The notes beneath the pieces are model-generated. The model did not search any database and was not told where the DNA came from. It was given only the letters and a program-made list of their open reading frames with translations. A DNA stretch of 64,000 nucleotides from positions 1-64,000 of the forward strand of contig CAZAOY010000006.1 of the NCBI GenBank assembly GCA_964486925.1, read 5' to 3'. This DNA is from CAZAOY01 sp964486925 (GTDB lineage Bacteria; Bacillota; Clostridia; Oscillospirales; Ruminococcaceae). The number at the start of each line of letters is the position of its first letter. Position 1 is the first letter of the stretch. Below are positions 1 through 8,414 of the stretch, one piece after another. The translations under genes were made by a program, and so were the position numbers.

Positions 1-59
1 CTTACTACGGTTTATAGCTGTTTTGTGATCTAAATATAATATTAATTATTATCTACTAC

Positions 60-88
60 TTGATTATTTACAATTTTTTTGTTATAAT
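60..88 (+). promoter_or_regulatory. Sigma-A promoter of the first lipoprotein gene
   Basis: A TTGATT -35 box is followed by a 17-bp AT-rich spacer and a perfect TATAAT -10 box. Transcription would begin near position 95 and the start codon of the lipoprotein lies at 137, so the leader is short. Confidence 0.7.
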
Positions 89-136
89 ATAACTATTAAT
101 CAAATGCTCATTATTATACGAAACGGAAGTGATTTC

Positions 137-502
137 ATGCAAAAAAAGATTATATCCTGTTTTATACTGCTTATCTCTACCTGTATTCTACTATCTAGCT
201 GTAATAGCGGCCCTATCACAGAGGAAAAGGCAAAAACTATTGCACATAGGTTAATTGCTAAGAAGGAGATAGTTAACATCCTCAACTATGATGACCCTGT
301 TGTGGAGAAGATTGAGCAAAAAGAACCCCATAGCGTTTATAACGCAGACAATAAGGGGGAGATTATTGAGGTTCCCATTAAGGGTAAAACCGTTTATAAG
401 GTTACCTTTCACACTATACAGGATGATTATCTCGGCCCTATCGTCATCTACATTGACTATAATAATGGTAAGCTTTATGGCTTGGACTCACGAAAAAAAT
501 AA
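137..502 (+). CDS. Small secreted lipoprotein of unknown function
   Basis: The 121-residue product starts MQKKIISCFILLIS and has a lipoprotein signal peptide ending in the lipobox LLSSC, so it should be lipidated on Cys and anchored outside the membrane. The start at 137 is preferred over an in-frame ATG at 104 because it is preceded by GGAAG and gives a proper signal peptide. The mature part is short and charged, with an EEKAKTIA segment followed by alternating strands that recall PepSY-like domains, but I do not recognise a family with confidence. The gene is monocistronic, between its own promoter and a strong terminator. Confidence 0.8.
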   Translation: MQKKIISCFILLISTCILLSSCNSGPITEEKAKTIAHRLIAKKEIVNILNYDDPVVEKIEQKEPHSVYNADNKGEIIEVPIKGKTVYKVTFHTIQDDYLGPIVIYIDYNNGKLYGLDSRKK

Positions 503-503
503 C

Positions 504-546
504 AAAAAAGGCATGTTACAGCGTTTGCTGATAACAAGCCTTTTTT
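504..546. terminator. Bidirectional intrinsic terminator
   Basis: The arms AAAAAAGGC and GCCTTTTTT enclose a second pairing TGTTA/TAACA and an inner CAGC/GCTG closing a short loop. A-run and T-run on both sides let it serve the lipoprotein gene and the convergent URO-D gene. Confidence 0.9.
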
Positions 547-577
547 GTTTCCCCAAGTATATATTTTTTGAAGTATG

Positions 578-1594
578 CTAGTTTGTTGCAAAGATTTTAT
601 CCCATGTTTCATAGGCTTTTCTTGCATTTTCAGGCTTTCCGCCCGCGCTAAACTCTAGCTGTGCTATACATCCGCCGTTCTTCCAAAGCTTTTTATGTAC
701 ATCGATAACTGCCTGCTCTACCTCCTTTGGTGTTCCAAAGGATAACAGATACTGCCTATCAATCTCTCCCCAAAAGGTTATCTTTCCTGCAAACTGTTCT
801 AGGTTATCAATCCCCATACAGAATATCTGGGAGTTAACAGCGTCAACACCAATCTCTATTAAATCAGGATAAATCTCTAGGATATTCCCATCCGAATGCA
901 TAAATATCTTTTTACCGTTTCTATGAGCTATGTCACAGTAATCCTTATACATAGGCTTGAAAAATTCCCGCCATAGCTCTGGATTTATTAAAAGTGATCG
1001 TTGTGTACCCCAGTCGTCCATAAAGTTCAGGCTGTCAACATCTGTTTTAGCCCAGATCTCTAGCATTTCACAGTAAAACTTATGTAGCCTTGCAAAAAAC
1101 TCTATCATCTTTTCTGGCTTTAACATAAGATCCATATATAGATTTTCAGTCCCTCTCATATACTGTAGCTGTTCAAACGGTCTAGGACAACAGCCACATG
1201 AGAAGAATTTATCAGATTGCGCTACCTGCTTGTTAACCTTTTCGATATCTACGGTAAGTAGCTCTATCGGAAACCTTACATTGTCGGCAGTTTCCCACTC
1301 GTCATCGGTTATTATAGGATTTTTAACCTCTCCAATAACTCCATCATGTATGTTTGTAAATACACAGCCCCATTCGTCTATATATGTACCAACTTTATAT
1401 GGATCACCCTGTGTTTTAGGGTACTCTCTTAGGCAGTCGGATGGCCCGTCAAAGTCGGATGGAAAATCTTTATTTATACTCTCTATCTCGTCTTTATAGT
1501 GGGTGTAAGCCCATGGTAATGTCCACATCTGGCGTGGTGCACGCGGTGGATTTTTAAACTCAAGCGTTCTTATTACTATCTCTCTTGAAGTCAT
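578..1594 (-). CDS. Uroporphyrinogen decarboxylase superfamily protein (methyltransferase-like)
   Basis: The 338-residue protein has the URO-D fold seen in MtaA/CmuA-type corrinoid methyltransferases. Visible features are an N-terminal MTSREIVIRTLEFKNPPR block, a central LNFMDDWGTQRSLLI segment, the IFMHSDGNILEIYPDLIEIG strand-loop and a C-terminal FWGEIDRQ segment. It lacks the RQAGR motif of the haem enzyme HemE, so haem synthesis is unlikely. Family members transfer methyl groups between substrates, corrinoid proteins and thiols, but no corrinoid protein is encoded nearby. It is cotranscribed downstream of a second URO-D gene with 19 bp between them; its GAGGAAG ribosome site overlaps the upstream stop region. 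Substrate unknown. Confidence 0.8.
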   Translation of the reverse strand: MTSREIVIRTLEFKNPPRAPRQMWTLPWAYTHYKDEIESINKDFPSDFDGPSDCLREYPKTQGDPYKVGTYIDEWGCVFTNIHDGVIGEVKNPIITDDEWETADNVRFPIELLTVDIEKVNKQVAQSDKFFSCGCCPRPFEQLQYMRGTENLYMDLMLKPEKMIEFFARLHKFYCEMLEIWAKTDVDSLNFMDDWGTQRSLLINPELWREFFKPMYKDYCDIAHRNGKKIFMHSDGNILEIYPDLIEIGVDAVNSQIFCMGIDNLEQFAGKITFWGEIDRQYLLSFGTPKEVEQAVIDVHKKLWKNGGCIAQLEFSAGGKPENARKAYETWDKIFATN

Positions 1595-1613
1595 CGTTAG
1601 CTTCCTCTCTAAT

Positions 1614-2717
1614 CTATAATGTACTGTTGTATCTATCTACAAGCTTTCCTACTAATCTAATCCGTTCGATATCCCCTGTTGAGGATATCTCGTCCGATAT
1701 ACCTAAGACTAGGTTTGGCGCAAAGAGTTTTATAATCTTTTCGGTACACTCTATTAATACATCTTCAGAAAACTCCTCGTCAAAGTATACCGCCGGTATT
1801 CCATCTATTAAGAACATATCATCCCCTAGATGTTGTTTTACCTCCTCTAACGTTACGTCGCCCTGTGGCAGAGGGGTTATTGCTTCTATTCCGTCTAGAC
1901 CTGTGGCATGGTAGTATTCCATCAACCCTTTATTATCACCGTCATAATGTGAGTAGACAAACTTACCCGCTTTGTGGAGTTCTTTACATCTTTTCTGGTA
2001 CTCCTCTAGTACGTACCTCTCAAACAAGCTAGGTGAGAGCGTTCCCGAATGGATATTATCCCCAAAGTTTATAATGTTAATTGGCGATTTATTTATGACC
2101 TCTATCATACGCATATGGCTTTCGCCTAACGCTTTAAAGTAGCTTTCCACCGTTTCAGGATAGTCCATTACCGCATAGACACTCTCCTCTACCCCCATAA
2201 TGTCAATGTATAGACTTTGCATTGAGGTTCTAGGCATAAAGATACAAGGTGCTCCAAGATCTCCCCATTCCTTCTCGGTTTTGTCAAAATGCTCTTGATC
2301 GAAGCTCCAGACACGGTTTTCTTCCACATACTGCATTAGCTTAAGATCCTCTTCGCAGGTCGCCCACTCCTTTGCAACTAGTGACGTCCAACTGCTCTTT
2401 GTAGTTTTTGTAACCCTTGTTAAGGTGCCTTTTTTTGTCTTTATGTAGTGGGTGGTAGTGTCGTCGTTGGTTTCGCCGTACTGCTCTATCCCGCCTATAA
2501 ACGAGGATCTATAAGAGCCGTTATACTCGTATGGTCTTGCGCTACACCCTAACTCCTTGTAGATTTCTGCTTTGGTCATCCCTTCGTATCTACCCGGCAG
2601 TTTACCATCAGCAAACATTCTGTCACTGATCCAACAGTCTATACGTGGTTGCCAAATTATCTTGCCGTTAGCACGCTTAAAGACTACGTCCTCATGAAGC
2701 TTTCTAAAGTTTTCCAT
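1614..2717 (-). CDS. Uroporphyrinogen decarboxylase superfamily protein, second copy
   Basis: The start at 2717 (MENFRKLHEDVVFKRANG) is chosen because AAGGAG sits 7 bp upstream; an upstream in-frame start would add eight residues with no ribosome site. The 367-residue protein is distantly related to its neighbour and carries the URO-D landmarks INFGDNIHSGTLSP and YSHYDGDNKGLMEYY. HemE signature residues are absent. It is first in a two-gene operon and divergent from an AraC regulator, which probably controls the pair. Both may act on one methylated or aromatic substrate; the reaction cannot be read from sequence. Confidence 0.8.
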   Translation of the reverse strand: MENFRKLHEDVVFKRANGKIIWQPRIDCWISDRMFADGKLPGRYEGMTKAEIYKELGCSARPYEYNGSYRSSFIGGIEQYGETNDDTTTHYIKTKKGTLTRVTKTTKSSWTSLVAKEWATCEEDLKLMQYVEENRVWSFDQEHFDKTEKEWGDLGAPCIFMPRTSMQSLYIDIMGVEESVYAVMDYPETVESYFKALGESHMRMIEVINKSPINIINFGDNIHSGTLSPSLFERYVLEEYQKRCKELHKAGKFVYSHYDGDNKGLMEYYHATGLDGIEAITPLPQGDVTLEEVKQHLGDDMFLIDGIPAVYFDEEFSEDVLIECTEKIIKLFAPNLVLGISDEISSTGDIERIRLVGKLVDRYNSTL

Positions 2718-2834
2718 TATGATTCTCCTTGGACTTCTCACCCTGCAATTATACGGTAGAGATTAATGGTTGTTATTACTGTAATAACAGCTACCATATA
2801 ATACAAGGCAATAGCTAAATTTGCTATTTTTCAA

Positions 2835-2863
2835 TAGACAAATTGTTTTCTATATGTTATACT
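2835..2863 (+). promoter_or_regulatory. Probable promoter of the AraC regulator gene
   Basis: TAGACA, a 17-bp spacer and TATACT match a sigma-A promoter pointing to the AraC gene about 80 bp downstream. It lies in the intergenic region shared with the divergent URO-D operon. Confidence 0.5.
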
Positions 2864-2948
2864 ATCATTATACTACAAATTCAAGTAGATTGCATTTAAT
2901 TTTGTGCGTAGCATAAAAATCCTGTTTTAACTATTATGAGAGGAGGGT

Positions 2949-3851
2949 ATGGTCATCCATCACATTCCGCAGGAAATCGTAGACACATATTTAAAGGAAC
3001 GTTCCCGTACCGTCCTTACCGGGGATCAAACCTGGCTTCCGTCACTTTCGGTATTCGGTCATTCACGCTTTTTAAAGGCAAGCTCTCCGCTTTTCACCCA
3101 CTACCACAATGAAACAATTGAGTTTGTTTTAGTTCTAGACGGTGTGCAGAGCTACATAATTGATGACACCGTTTATACCGTTAATAGCGGCGAGGTGTTT
3201 GTTTCCTATCCAAATGAGCTGCATGGTACAGGAATCTCACCCCAGCATGTAGGAGAGATACTTTGGTTTCAGATTAACCTCTCATCGGCCCATAACTTTT
3301 TAGGGCTTGGGGAGCAGTGGGGCGCTCATCTATATACAAAGCTATCAAACCTAAAGCTACGAAAGTTTACCACTGAACCTACCTTAGCAAAACAGTTTCT
3401 AAAATCACTAACCTATATTAGCAGTGATTTAATCGATGATAAGCTAAAGGGTGGTAGCCTATTTATCCACTGCCTTAGCAGTTTGATAAGCAAGCAGTCA
3501 GACAGTATGCCACCTATTAGTGACGAGATAGGCGCTAGCCTTTTATACATTAAGGAAAACCTAACCGAGATTGATTCACTAGATGAGATTGCAGGTGTTG
3601 CGGCGCTATCGGTTTCAAGATTCTCTCATAAGTTTAAGACAGAGGTTGGTACACCTCCTAGAGAGTATATTAACCTGTTAAAGATAGAAAGGTCAAAACA
3701 GCTGTTAACCACCACCCTACAGTCGGTTACCGATATTGCATTTAACCTTAGCTTTACCTCTAGCGATTACTTCTCTCGTGTGTTTAAGAAATATACAGGA
3801 AGCACCCCCTTAGAGTACCGCAAAGCTTATAATACTTCTGCGCTTAAATAA
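2949..3851 (+). CDS. AraC family transcriptional regulator
   Basis: The 300-residue protein has an N-terminal cupin-like sensor (around residues 40-110, with HYHNETIEFVLVLDG and SYPNELHG) and a C-terminal double helix-turn-helix of the AraC type (around 200-295, with SVSRFSHKFKTEVGTPPREY and SDYFSRVFKKYTGSTPLEYR). This form usually binds sugars or small effectors and activates a neighbouring operon. It is divergent from the two URO-D genes, its most likely targets. The AGGAGGG sequence directly abuts the ATG, an unusually short spacing, so the exact start is uncertain. Confidence 0.85.
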   Translation: MVIHHIPQEIVDTYLKERSRTVLTGDQTWLPSLSVFGHSRFLKASSPLFTHYHNETIEFVLVLDGVQSYIIDDTVYTVNSGEVFVSYPNELHGTGISPQHVGEILWFQINLSSAHNFLGLGEQWGAHLYTKLSNLKLRKFTTEPTLAKQFLKSLTYISSDLIDDKLKGGSLFIHCLSSLISKQSDSMPPISDEIGASLLYIKENLTEIDSLDEIAGVAALSVSRFSHKFKTEVGTPPREYINLLKIERSKQLLTTTLQSVTDIAFNLSFTSSDYFSRVFKKYTGSTPLEYRKAYNTSALK

Positions 3852-3945
3852 AGTATTTATCATTAATCTCACAGCTAGCATTGTAGTATTTTACAGTATA
3901 CTTCTATCACTAAACTAGGTAATACAGACAGAAAGGATTTACACA

Positions 3946-4485
3946 ATGATAACCATTAGACCAGTCAAGATAGATGACGCCCAAAGCCTTTGTTCCATCT
4001 ATAACTACTATATCAAATATACCACCTCAACCTTTGAGTATGAATGCTTGTCCGTTTCGGATTTTGCCGCGCGTATCTCACAGATTAGTGAAAGGTATCC
4101 ATACTATGTGTGTGAGGATAACGGTATTGTAGTAGGATATGTTTATGCAACGGTACATAACCCCCGTCCTGCATATGACTGGAATGTTACCCTATCTGTC
4201 TATGTTGACCATGAGTATACCGGAAGAGGGGTAGGTAGGAAGCTATATGACCACATTATCTCTACGCTTAGGGGGTTAGGATATATTAATGTTTATGCTG
4301 TTGTTACCAGTCCTAATGAAAAAAGTGAGCAATTCCATAAAAACTATGGATTTACCCACTTTGCTACCTTTGAAGATACCGGGTTCAAGTTTGGTAGCTG
4401 GCTTTCGGTTATGTGGTATCGGTTAGTCCTTACCGACACACTACCTTCTAACCCGTCCAGACCCATCTCCCCCTGCGAGCGCTAG
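3946..4485 (+). CDS. GNAT family N-acetyltransferase, phosphinothricin acetyltransferase-like
   Basis: The 179-residue protein has the single GNAT domain of the PAT/YncA group. The acetyl-CoA binding loop is visible as RGVGRKLYDHII (around 100), and the start MITIRPVKIDDAQSLCSIYN is typical. Family members acetylate phosphinothricin, methionine sulfoximine or other small amines. AAAGGA precedes the start. The last 45 bp overlap the end of the convergent KDG kinase gene, so the C-terminal tail beyond WYRLVL is likely non-conserved. Confidence 0.8.
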   Translation: MITIRPVKIDDAQSLCSIYNYYIKYTTSTFEYECLSVSDFAARISQISERYPYYVCEDNGIVVGYVYATVHNPRPAYDWNVTLSVYVDHEYTGRGVGRKLYDHIISTLRGLGYINVYAVVTSPNEKSEQFHKNYGFTHFATFEDTGFKFGSWLSVMWYRLVLTDTLPSNPSRPISPCER

Positions 4486-5463
4486 CACCTCATTTACATT
4501 AACATGGTTATAGTCCCCTTCGATAGAATGCTTTAAACAGCTAGCTGCAACCGCAAACTCTAAGGCTACCCCGCTATCCATGCCGTTTAGTATGCCATAT
4601 ATCAGCCCTGCTCCAAAGCTATCTCCGCCGCCTACTCTATCTACGATATGAACGCTATACTGCTTTGAGAAGTAATACTCTGACCCATCATACAGCATAC
4701 CTGCCCAGTTGTTGTCGCTTGCTGATATAGAGCCTCTTAGGGTTATCGCTACCTTTTTAAAGTTAAACCGCTCCATTAGCTGTTTTGCCACACCTTTATA
4801 ACCGTCATGACTAATTGATCCACTAGTTATGTCGGTTTTTTCTGCGTGTATCCCAAAAACGTCACTTGCGTCCTCCTCATTGGCAATACACAGGTCAACA
4901 TATGGCATTAGCTTTGACATAACTTCACCCGCTTTCTGCTTGCTCCATAGATTTTTGCGGTAGTTAAGGTCACAGCTAACGGTAATCCCCTTTTCCTTCG
5001 CCTTCTTTACCGCCGCAAGACAGATTTCGGCTACATTATCCCCTAAAGCGGGGGTGATTCCTGTAAAATGAAACCAATCTACGTTTGTAAAGATACTATC
5101 CCAGTCAAAGTCCTTCTTTGTGGCTGTAGCTATTGAGGAATGGGCTCTATCGTAGATAACCTTAGAAGCACGTTGTGACGCACCCTTTTCTAGAAAGTAG
5201 ATCCCTACACGATCTCCTCCCCGCACTATCTTGCCTGTATCCACACCAAACCTACGCAGTGAGTTTATCGCCGCCTGCCCAATATCATTTTTCGGAAGCT
5301 TTGTTACAAAGGCGGCATCCACCCCGAAGTTACTAAGAGATACTGCCACATTCGCCTCCCCCCCGCCATATGTAGCCTGTAGTTCATCCGCTTGTACAAA
5401 GCGGTAGTACCCTGTTGGGGCTAGTCTTAGCATTATCTCGCCAAATGTAATCACCTTTTTCAT
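4441..5463 (-). CDS. kdgK: 2-keto-3-deoxygluconate kinase (PfkB family)
   Basis: The 340-residue sugar kinase has the PfkB signatures: an N-terminal GGGEANVAVSLSNFG block and the catalytic DRVGGGDSFGAGLIYG near residue 295 with its Asp base. KDG kinase phosphorylates 2-keto-3-deoxygluconate to KDPG, the substrate of the aldolase encoded just upstream in the same direction, so the pair completes hexuronate or pectin catabolism. The start has AGGAGG about 10 bp upstream. The 3' end overlaps the convergent acetyltransferase gene by 45 bp. Confidence 0.88.
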   Translation of the reverse strand: MKKVITFGEIMLRLAPTGYYRFVQADELQATYGGGEANVAVSLSNFGVDAAFVTKLPKNDIGQAAINSLRRFGVDTGKIVRGGDRVGIYFLEKGASQRASKVIYDRAHSSIATATKKDFDWDSIFTNVDWFHFTGITPALGDNVAEICLAAVKKAKEKGITVSCDLNYRKNLWSKQKAGEVMSKLMPYVDLCIANEEDASDVFGIHAEKTDITSGSISHDGYKGVAKQLMERFNFKKVAITLRGSISASDNNWAGMLYDGSEYYFSKQYSVHIVDRVGGGDSFGAGLIYGILNGMDSGVALEFAVAASCLKHSIEGDYNHVNVNEVLALAGGDGSGRVRR

Positions 5464-5585
5464 CCTTACACTCCTCCTTATTGTTACCTGGGCACTTAAA
5501 TGTCACTAGCTTTTACTAAAAATTTACTGCTAATATCGAAAAAAATACAAAGCACATTTGCTACCAATAAGTGCCGAAGTAATAT

Positions 5586-6545
5586 TTATCTTTGCAGTAG
5601 ATGGACGGCGAACCCGCCAATCTCCTGCTCTAGGTATACTGCCACAAGCTTACCCTTGCTGTCAAACTTTTTGCTCTGTTCGTTAAAGCTATAGCCCTTG
5701 TTTGTTAGGAAGTAGATTGCCCGCTCGATATAGTTTGTGCTAAACGCAATATGTCCCTTCTCGCCAAGATATCCGCCCTTCATTACCTCGATACCATCCC
5801 CTGCGAATATAGAGCTGTCGCCATCCTTTTGTGTTGTATTAAATATATCGCTAAACTCATTTGCTACTGTGGTAGCAGTGGCTGTATCAGCGCAGTTTAT
5901 CCCTATATGGGCTAGCTTAAACCCTAGCATTAACGCAACCGCCTTTTTGGTAAGGCTTGTTATCTCATCAAACCTCTGCTCCTGTATCAGCTGATCCTTA
6001 ACCATAAAGCTACCGCCACAGGCGACAACCTTATCAAAGGAGAGGTAGTCATTTAGGTTTGTTTCGTCTATTCCCCCTGTTGGCATAAATGTGACATTTC
6101 CATATGGGGCGGACATGGCTTTAACCATCTTAACCCCCCCCGCCGCTTCCGCCGGAAAGAATTTCACGGTATTTAGTCCTAGCGACAATGCTGTTTCAAT
6201 ATCTGTAGGGGTACTACACCCCGGTATTACCGTTATGTTGTTATCAATGCAGTACTGCACCACGGTAGGGTTAAGTCCCGGGCTTACAATAAATTTTGCA
6301 CCCGCTTCTTTCGCTTGTCTTGCCTGCTCGGTAGTAAGCACCGTACCCGCCCCCACTAGCATATCGGGCAGGATATCGGTAATACGCTTTATAGCGTTTG
6401 CGGCGCATTTTGTCCTAAAGGTTATCTCAGCGGCTGGCAGCCCACCTTCGCAGAGCGCTTTAGCAAGCGGTACTGCATTTTCCTCGTTTTCAATCTTTAT
6501 AACTGGGATTAACCCTATACCTTTTATCTGATCTAATATCTTCAT
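5586..6545 (-). CDS. eda: KDPG/KHG aldolase fused to a VOC-like C-terminal domain
   Basis: Residues 1-205 form a class I KDPG aldolase: TFRTKCA, GAGTVLT, and the Schiff-base lysine in TVKFFPAE. It splits KDPG to pyruvate and glyceraldehyde 3-phosphate and sits upstream of the KDG kinase gene. Residues 205-319 (FKLAHIGINCADTATATTV to FAVHLLQR) resemble a vicinal oxygen chelate/glyoxalase domain; such fused aldolases of about 320 residues occur in Clostridia. The start at 6545 (MKILDQIKGIG) is chosen because AGGAGG lies 4 bp upstream. Confidence 0.88.
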   Translation of the reverse strand: MKILDQIKGIGLIPVIKIENEENAVPLAKALCEGGLPAAEITFRTKCAANAIKRITDILPDMLVGAGTVLTTEQARQAKEAGAKFIVSPGLNPTVVQYCIDNNITVIPGCSTPTDIETALSLGLNTVKFFPAEAAGGVKMVKAMSAPYGNVTFMPTGGIDETNLNDYLSFDKVVACGGSFMVKDQLIQEQRFDEITSLTKKAVALMLGFKLAHIGINCADTATATTVANEFSDIFNTTQKDGDSSIFAGDGIEVMKGGYLGEKGHIAFSTNYIERAIYFLTNKGYSFNEQSKKFDSKGKLVAVYLEQEIGGFAVHLLQR

Positions 6546-6675
6546 TCTTCCTCCTATAACCATAATGCTGGTTACCATACTACTATTATATCTGATTTTT
6601 TTGAAACATGTATGTTAAAAATGATATTTATTATTGTAAATAATGACTTTATAATCTGTCCTTTTAAATTAGGGG

Positions 6676-6704
6676 TTGACAACCGCGGTTAACTATGCTA
6701 TACT
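6676..6704 (+). promoter_or_regulatory. Strong sigma-A promoter
   Basis: A perfect TTGACA, a 17-bp spacer and TATACT. The transcript would start near 6711, just before the AAGGAGG of a short leader ORF. This region (6546-6931) holds no conventional gene, only the promoter, leader ORF and terminator described separately. Confidence 0.85.
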
Positions 6705-6738
6705 ATCTTAAAATCTATAGAAGGAGGCAAAGCTTATC

Positions 6739-6831
6739 ATGTTAAATAGTTACTCTATTATTATTATGAATATCTCTTGTAGACAACTCGTAGCTAAATT
6801 AAGTGACGGGCTTTTGCTGTTGTATTCATAG
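6739..6831 (+). CDS. 30-codon leader peptide ORF
   Basis: An ATG lies 11 bp after a strong AAGGAGG and opens a 30-residue frame (MLNSYSIIIMNISC to LLLLYS) ending in TAG. The only promoter upstream is the TTGACA/TATACT pair at 6676, and a terminator follows at 6864. Promoter, leader peptide, terminator and a kinase/acetyltransferase operon together suggest transcription attenuation. The peptide is not one I recognise. Confidence 0.5.
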   Translation: MLNSYSIIIMNISCRQLVAKLSDGLLLLYS

Positions 6832-6863
6832 ATAGTGCGCATTCTTATAACTATTTTGAGTAT

Positions 6864-6900
6864 ACGGTTAGGGTCGAAGTTACGATCTTAACCGTTTTTT
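6864..6900 (+). terminator. Leader terminator / candidate attenuator
   Basis: ACGGTTAGGGTCG pairs over 13 bp with CGATCTTAACCGT, with two G-U pairs, and is followed by six T. It lies between the leader ORF and the kinase gene, which has no second clear promoter, so it probably regulates read-through. Confidence 0.75.
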
Positions 6901-6931
6901 ATATTGTTTAATTATGAATGGAGGAATCAAT

Positions 6932-7495
6932 ATGCCTAAACTAGTAATAATCATGGGGCCACAAGCGGTTGGAAAGATGACGGTTGGTCAAGAGCTTGCA
7001 AAGCTAACGGGACTAAAGCTATTTCACAACCACATGACCATCGATCTTGTATCAAACTTTTTTGATTATGGCACAGACACCGGAAAACACCTTGTGGGGT
7101 TATTTAGACGGGAGATCTTTAATGCGGTAGCAAAGAGTGATCTATACGGATTAATCTTTACCTATGTCTGCGCATTTGATGTGCCCGCTGACTGGCAGTA
7201 TCTAAAGGAACTGCAAAAGCAGTTTGAATCAGAAGGATCAGAGGTTTACTTTGTAGAGCTTTCAGCCGACTACAATCTACGGCTAGAGCGAAATCAAACC
7301 CCAAACAGGCTAGAGCACAAGCCTACTAAACGTGACGTTAAGCAGTCCGAGTCAATGTTTATATCGCTAGAGGCAACGTACCGATTAAACTCCTATGAGG
7401 GGGAGATAACAGAACCAAACTATCTTAAGATAGATAACACTAACCTATCTCCAGAGGCGGTTGCAAGCCAGATAAAATCACATTTTAATCTTTAA
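6932..7495 (+). CDS. P-loop kinase-like ATPase
   Basis: The 187-residue protein begins with a Walker A motif in MPKLVIIMGPQAVGKMT and continues with the conserved KLFHNHMTIDLV stretch of a widespread family of small AAA/shikimate-kinase-like proteins. The family function is not established; relatives include antibiotic and nucleotide kinases. GGAGG precedes the ATG at 6932, preferred over an ATG at 6914. It is followed 15 bp later by a GNAT gene, and both lie behind the attenuator-like leader, so an inducible modification or resistance role is possible but unproven. Confidence 0.75.
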   Translation: MPKLVIIMGPQAVGKMTVGQELAKLTGLKLFHNHMTIDLVSNFFDYGTDTGKHLVGLFRREIFNAVAKSDLYGLIFTYVCAFDVPADWQYLKELQKQFESEGSEVYFVELSADYNLRLERNQTPNRLEHKPTKRDVKQSESMFISLEATYRLNSYEGEITEPNYLKIDNTNLSPEAVASQIKSHFNL

Positions 7496-7510
7496 GAAAG
7501 GAAAACCATT

Positions 7511-8341
7511 ATGAAATTTACTCACTACACTAGCGCCAAAGCGTTTCTAGCAGATAATCTATCGGCTATTAAACGAAACGAGATTCAGAATAATCTACTG
7601 CTTAAAAATATTGGTGACGAACCATCTAAAACGATGATTTCCGTAAAAGATGATGAGGGTAACCCACTTCTTATCGCCACCCGTACCGATTCGTTTCCTT
7701 TAACGATGTATGAGGTGGATAACATTAGAAACGATAATGTAGTTAAATTCTTTGCACAGTCGCTAGCAGAGCATAATATCGAGGTAGACCTGCTACTTAC
7801 CGAGAAGGAGCTTGCTAGGAGCTTTTGCGATAACTATCCCCCGCTTGTTGGAAGGACGGCGACAAAGACTGAAAGTCTTGTGCTTTATTTAATTGACAAG
7901 GTAGCAGACCTACCTGTAATAGATGGGGTTTTTAGGGAAGCCACTTTAAGTGACCTGTACTATCTACCTTACTGGTATGCTGACTTCGCACCTTCTTGCG
8001 GACTTGGTGATTATAATTTAGAGGGTGGCATAAAGGGGGCGACTAACGCTGTGGAGAACCACATTATCTATATATGGGAGGATAAAGTCCCTGTATCTAT
8101 GGCTATGAATACACGACAGGTGGCTGATTGCGGATTTATAGGTCACGTCTACACTCCACCTAATCTGCGGGGTAAAAGCTACAGCACCGCCTGCGTTGCT
8201 AGTCTTACACGAAGGATGTTAGAGGATGGGTTTAAATCTGTAGCACTCTATGCGGACTGTAACAACCCTTACTCAAATGCGGTGTATCGCAAGGTAGGAT
8301 ACAAGGAGATAGGATGGGTTGACCAATATAGGATAGTATAG
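7511..8341 (+). CDS. GNAT family N-acetyltransferase
   Basis: The 276-residue protein has an N-terminal domain typical of larger GNAT proteins (residues 1-140) and a C-terminal catalytic GNAT domain, with the acetyl-CoA loop in PPNLRGKSYSTACVASL near residue 220 and the final strand SNAVYRKVGYKEIGWVDQYR. AAGAAAGGA lies before the ATG. It is the second gene of the kinase operon. Substrate unknown. Confidence 0.8.
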   Translation: MKFTHYTSAKAFLADNLSAIKRNEIQNNLLLKNIGDEPSKTMISVKDDEGNPLLIATRTDSFPLTMYEVDNIRNDNVVKFFAQSLAEHNIEVDLLLTEKELARSFCDNYPPLVGRTATKTESLVLYLIDKVADLPVIDGVFREATLSDLYYLPYWYADFAPSCGLGDYNLEGGIKGATNAVENHIIYIWEDKVPVSMAMNTRQVADCGFIGHVYTPPNLRGKSYSTACVASLTRRMLEDGFKSVALYADCNNPYSNAVYRKVGYKEIGWVDQYRIV

Positions 8342-8356
8342 GATAATCATTAGAAC

Positions 8357-8391
8357 GGTGTTATACAACCTTAATAAGGAGATATAACACC
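8357..8391. terminator. Inverted repeat between convergent genes, possible terminator
   Basis: GGTGTTATA and TATAACACC form a 9-bp stem between the acetyltransferase and the convergent exonuclease gene. There is no strong T-run, so termination is plausible rather than certain. Confidence 0.45.
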
Positions 8392-8414
8392 ACTCTATAA
8401 TTATACTTATTTTT

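Noticed and set aside
578..2717. hemE or a haem synthesis operon
   Set aside because: Key HemE motifs are missing and no other haem genes are near.
4441..4485. Frameshift at the end of the GNAT or kdgK gene
   Set aside because: A 45-bp convergent overlap explains both reading frames, and both proteins have normal length.
5500..5694. Plus-strand ORF opposite the KDPG aldolase
   Set aside because: No ribosome site and fully overlapped by a confident gene; many similar antisense ORFs were dropped for the same reason.
6914..8341. Established antibiotic resistance cassette
   Set aside because: Neither protein can be tied to a known resistance enzyme from sequence alone, so only the attenuator-like layout is reported.
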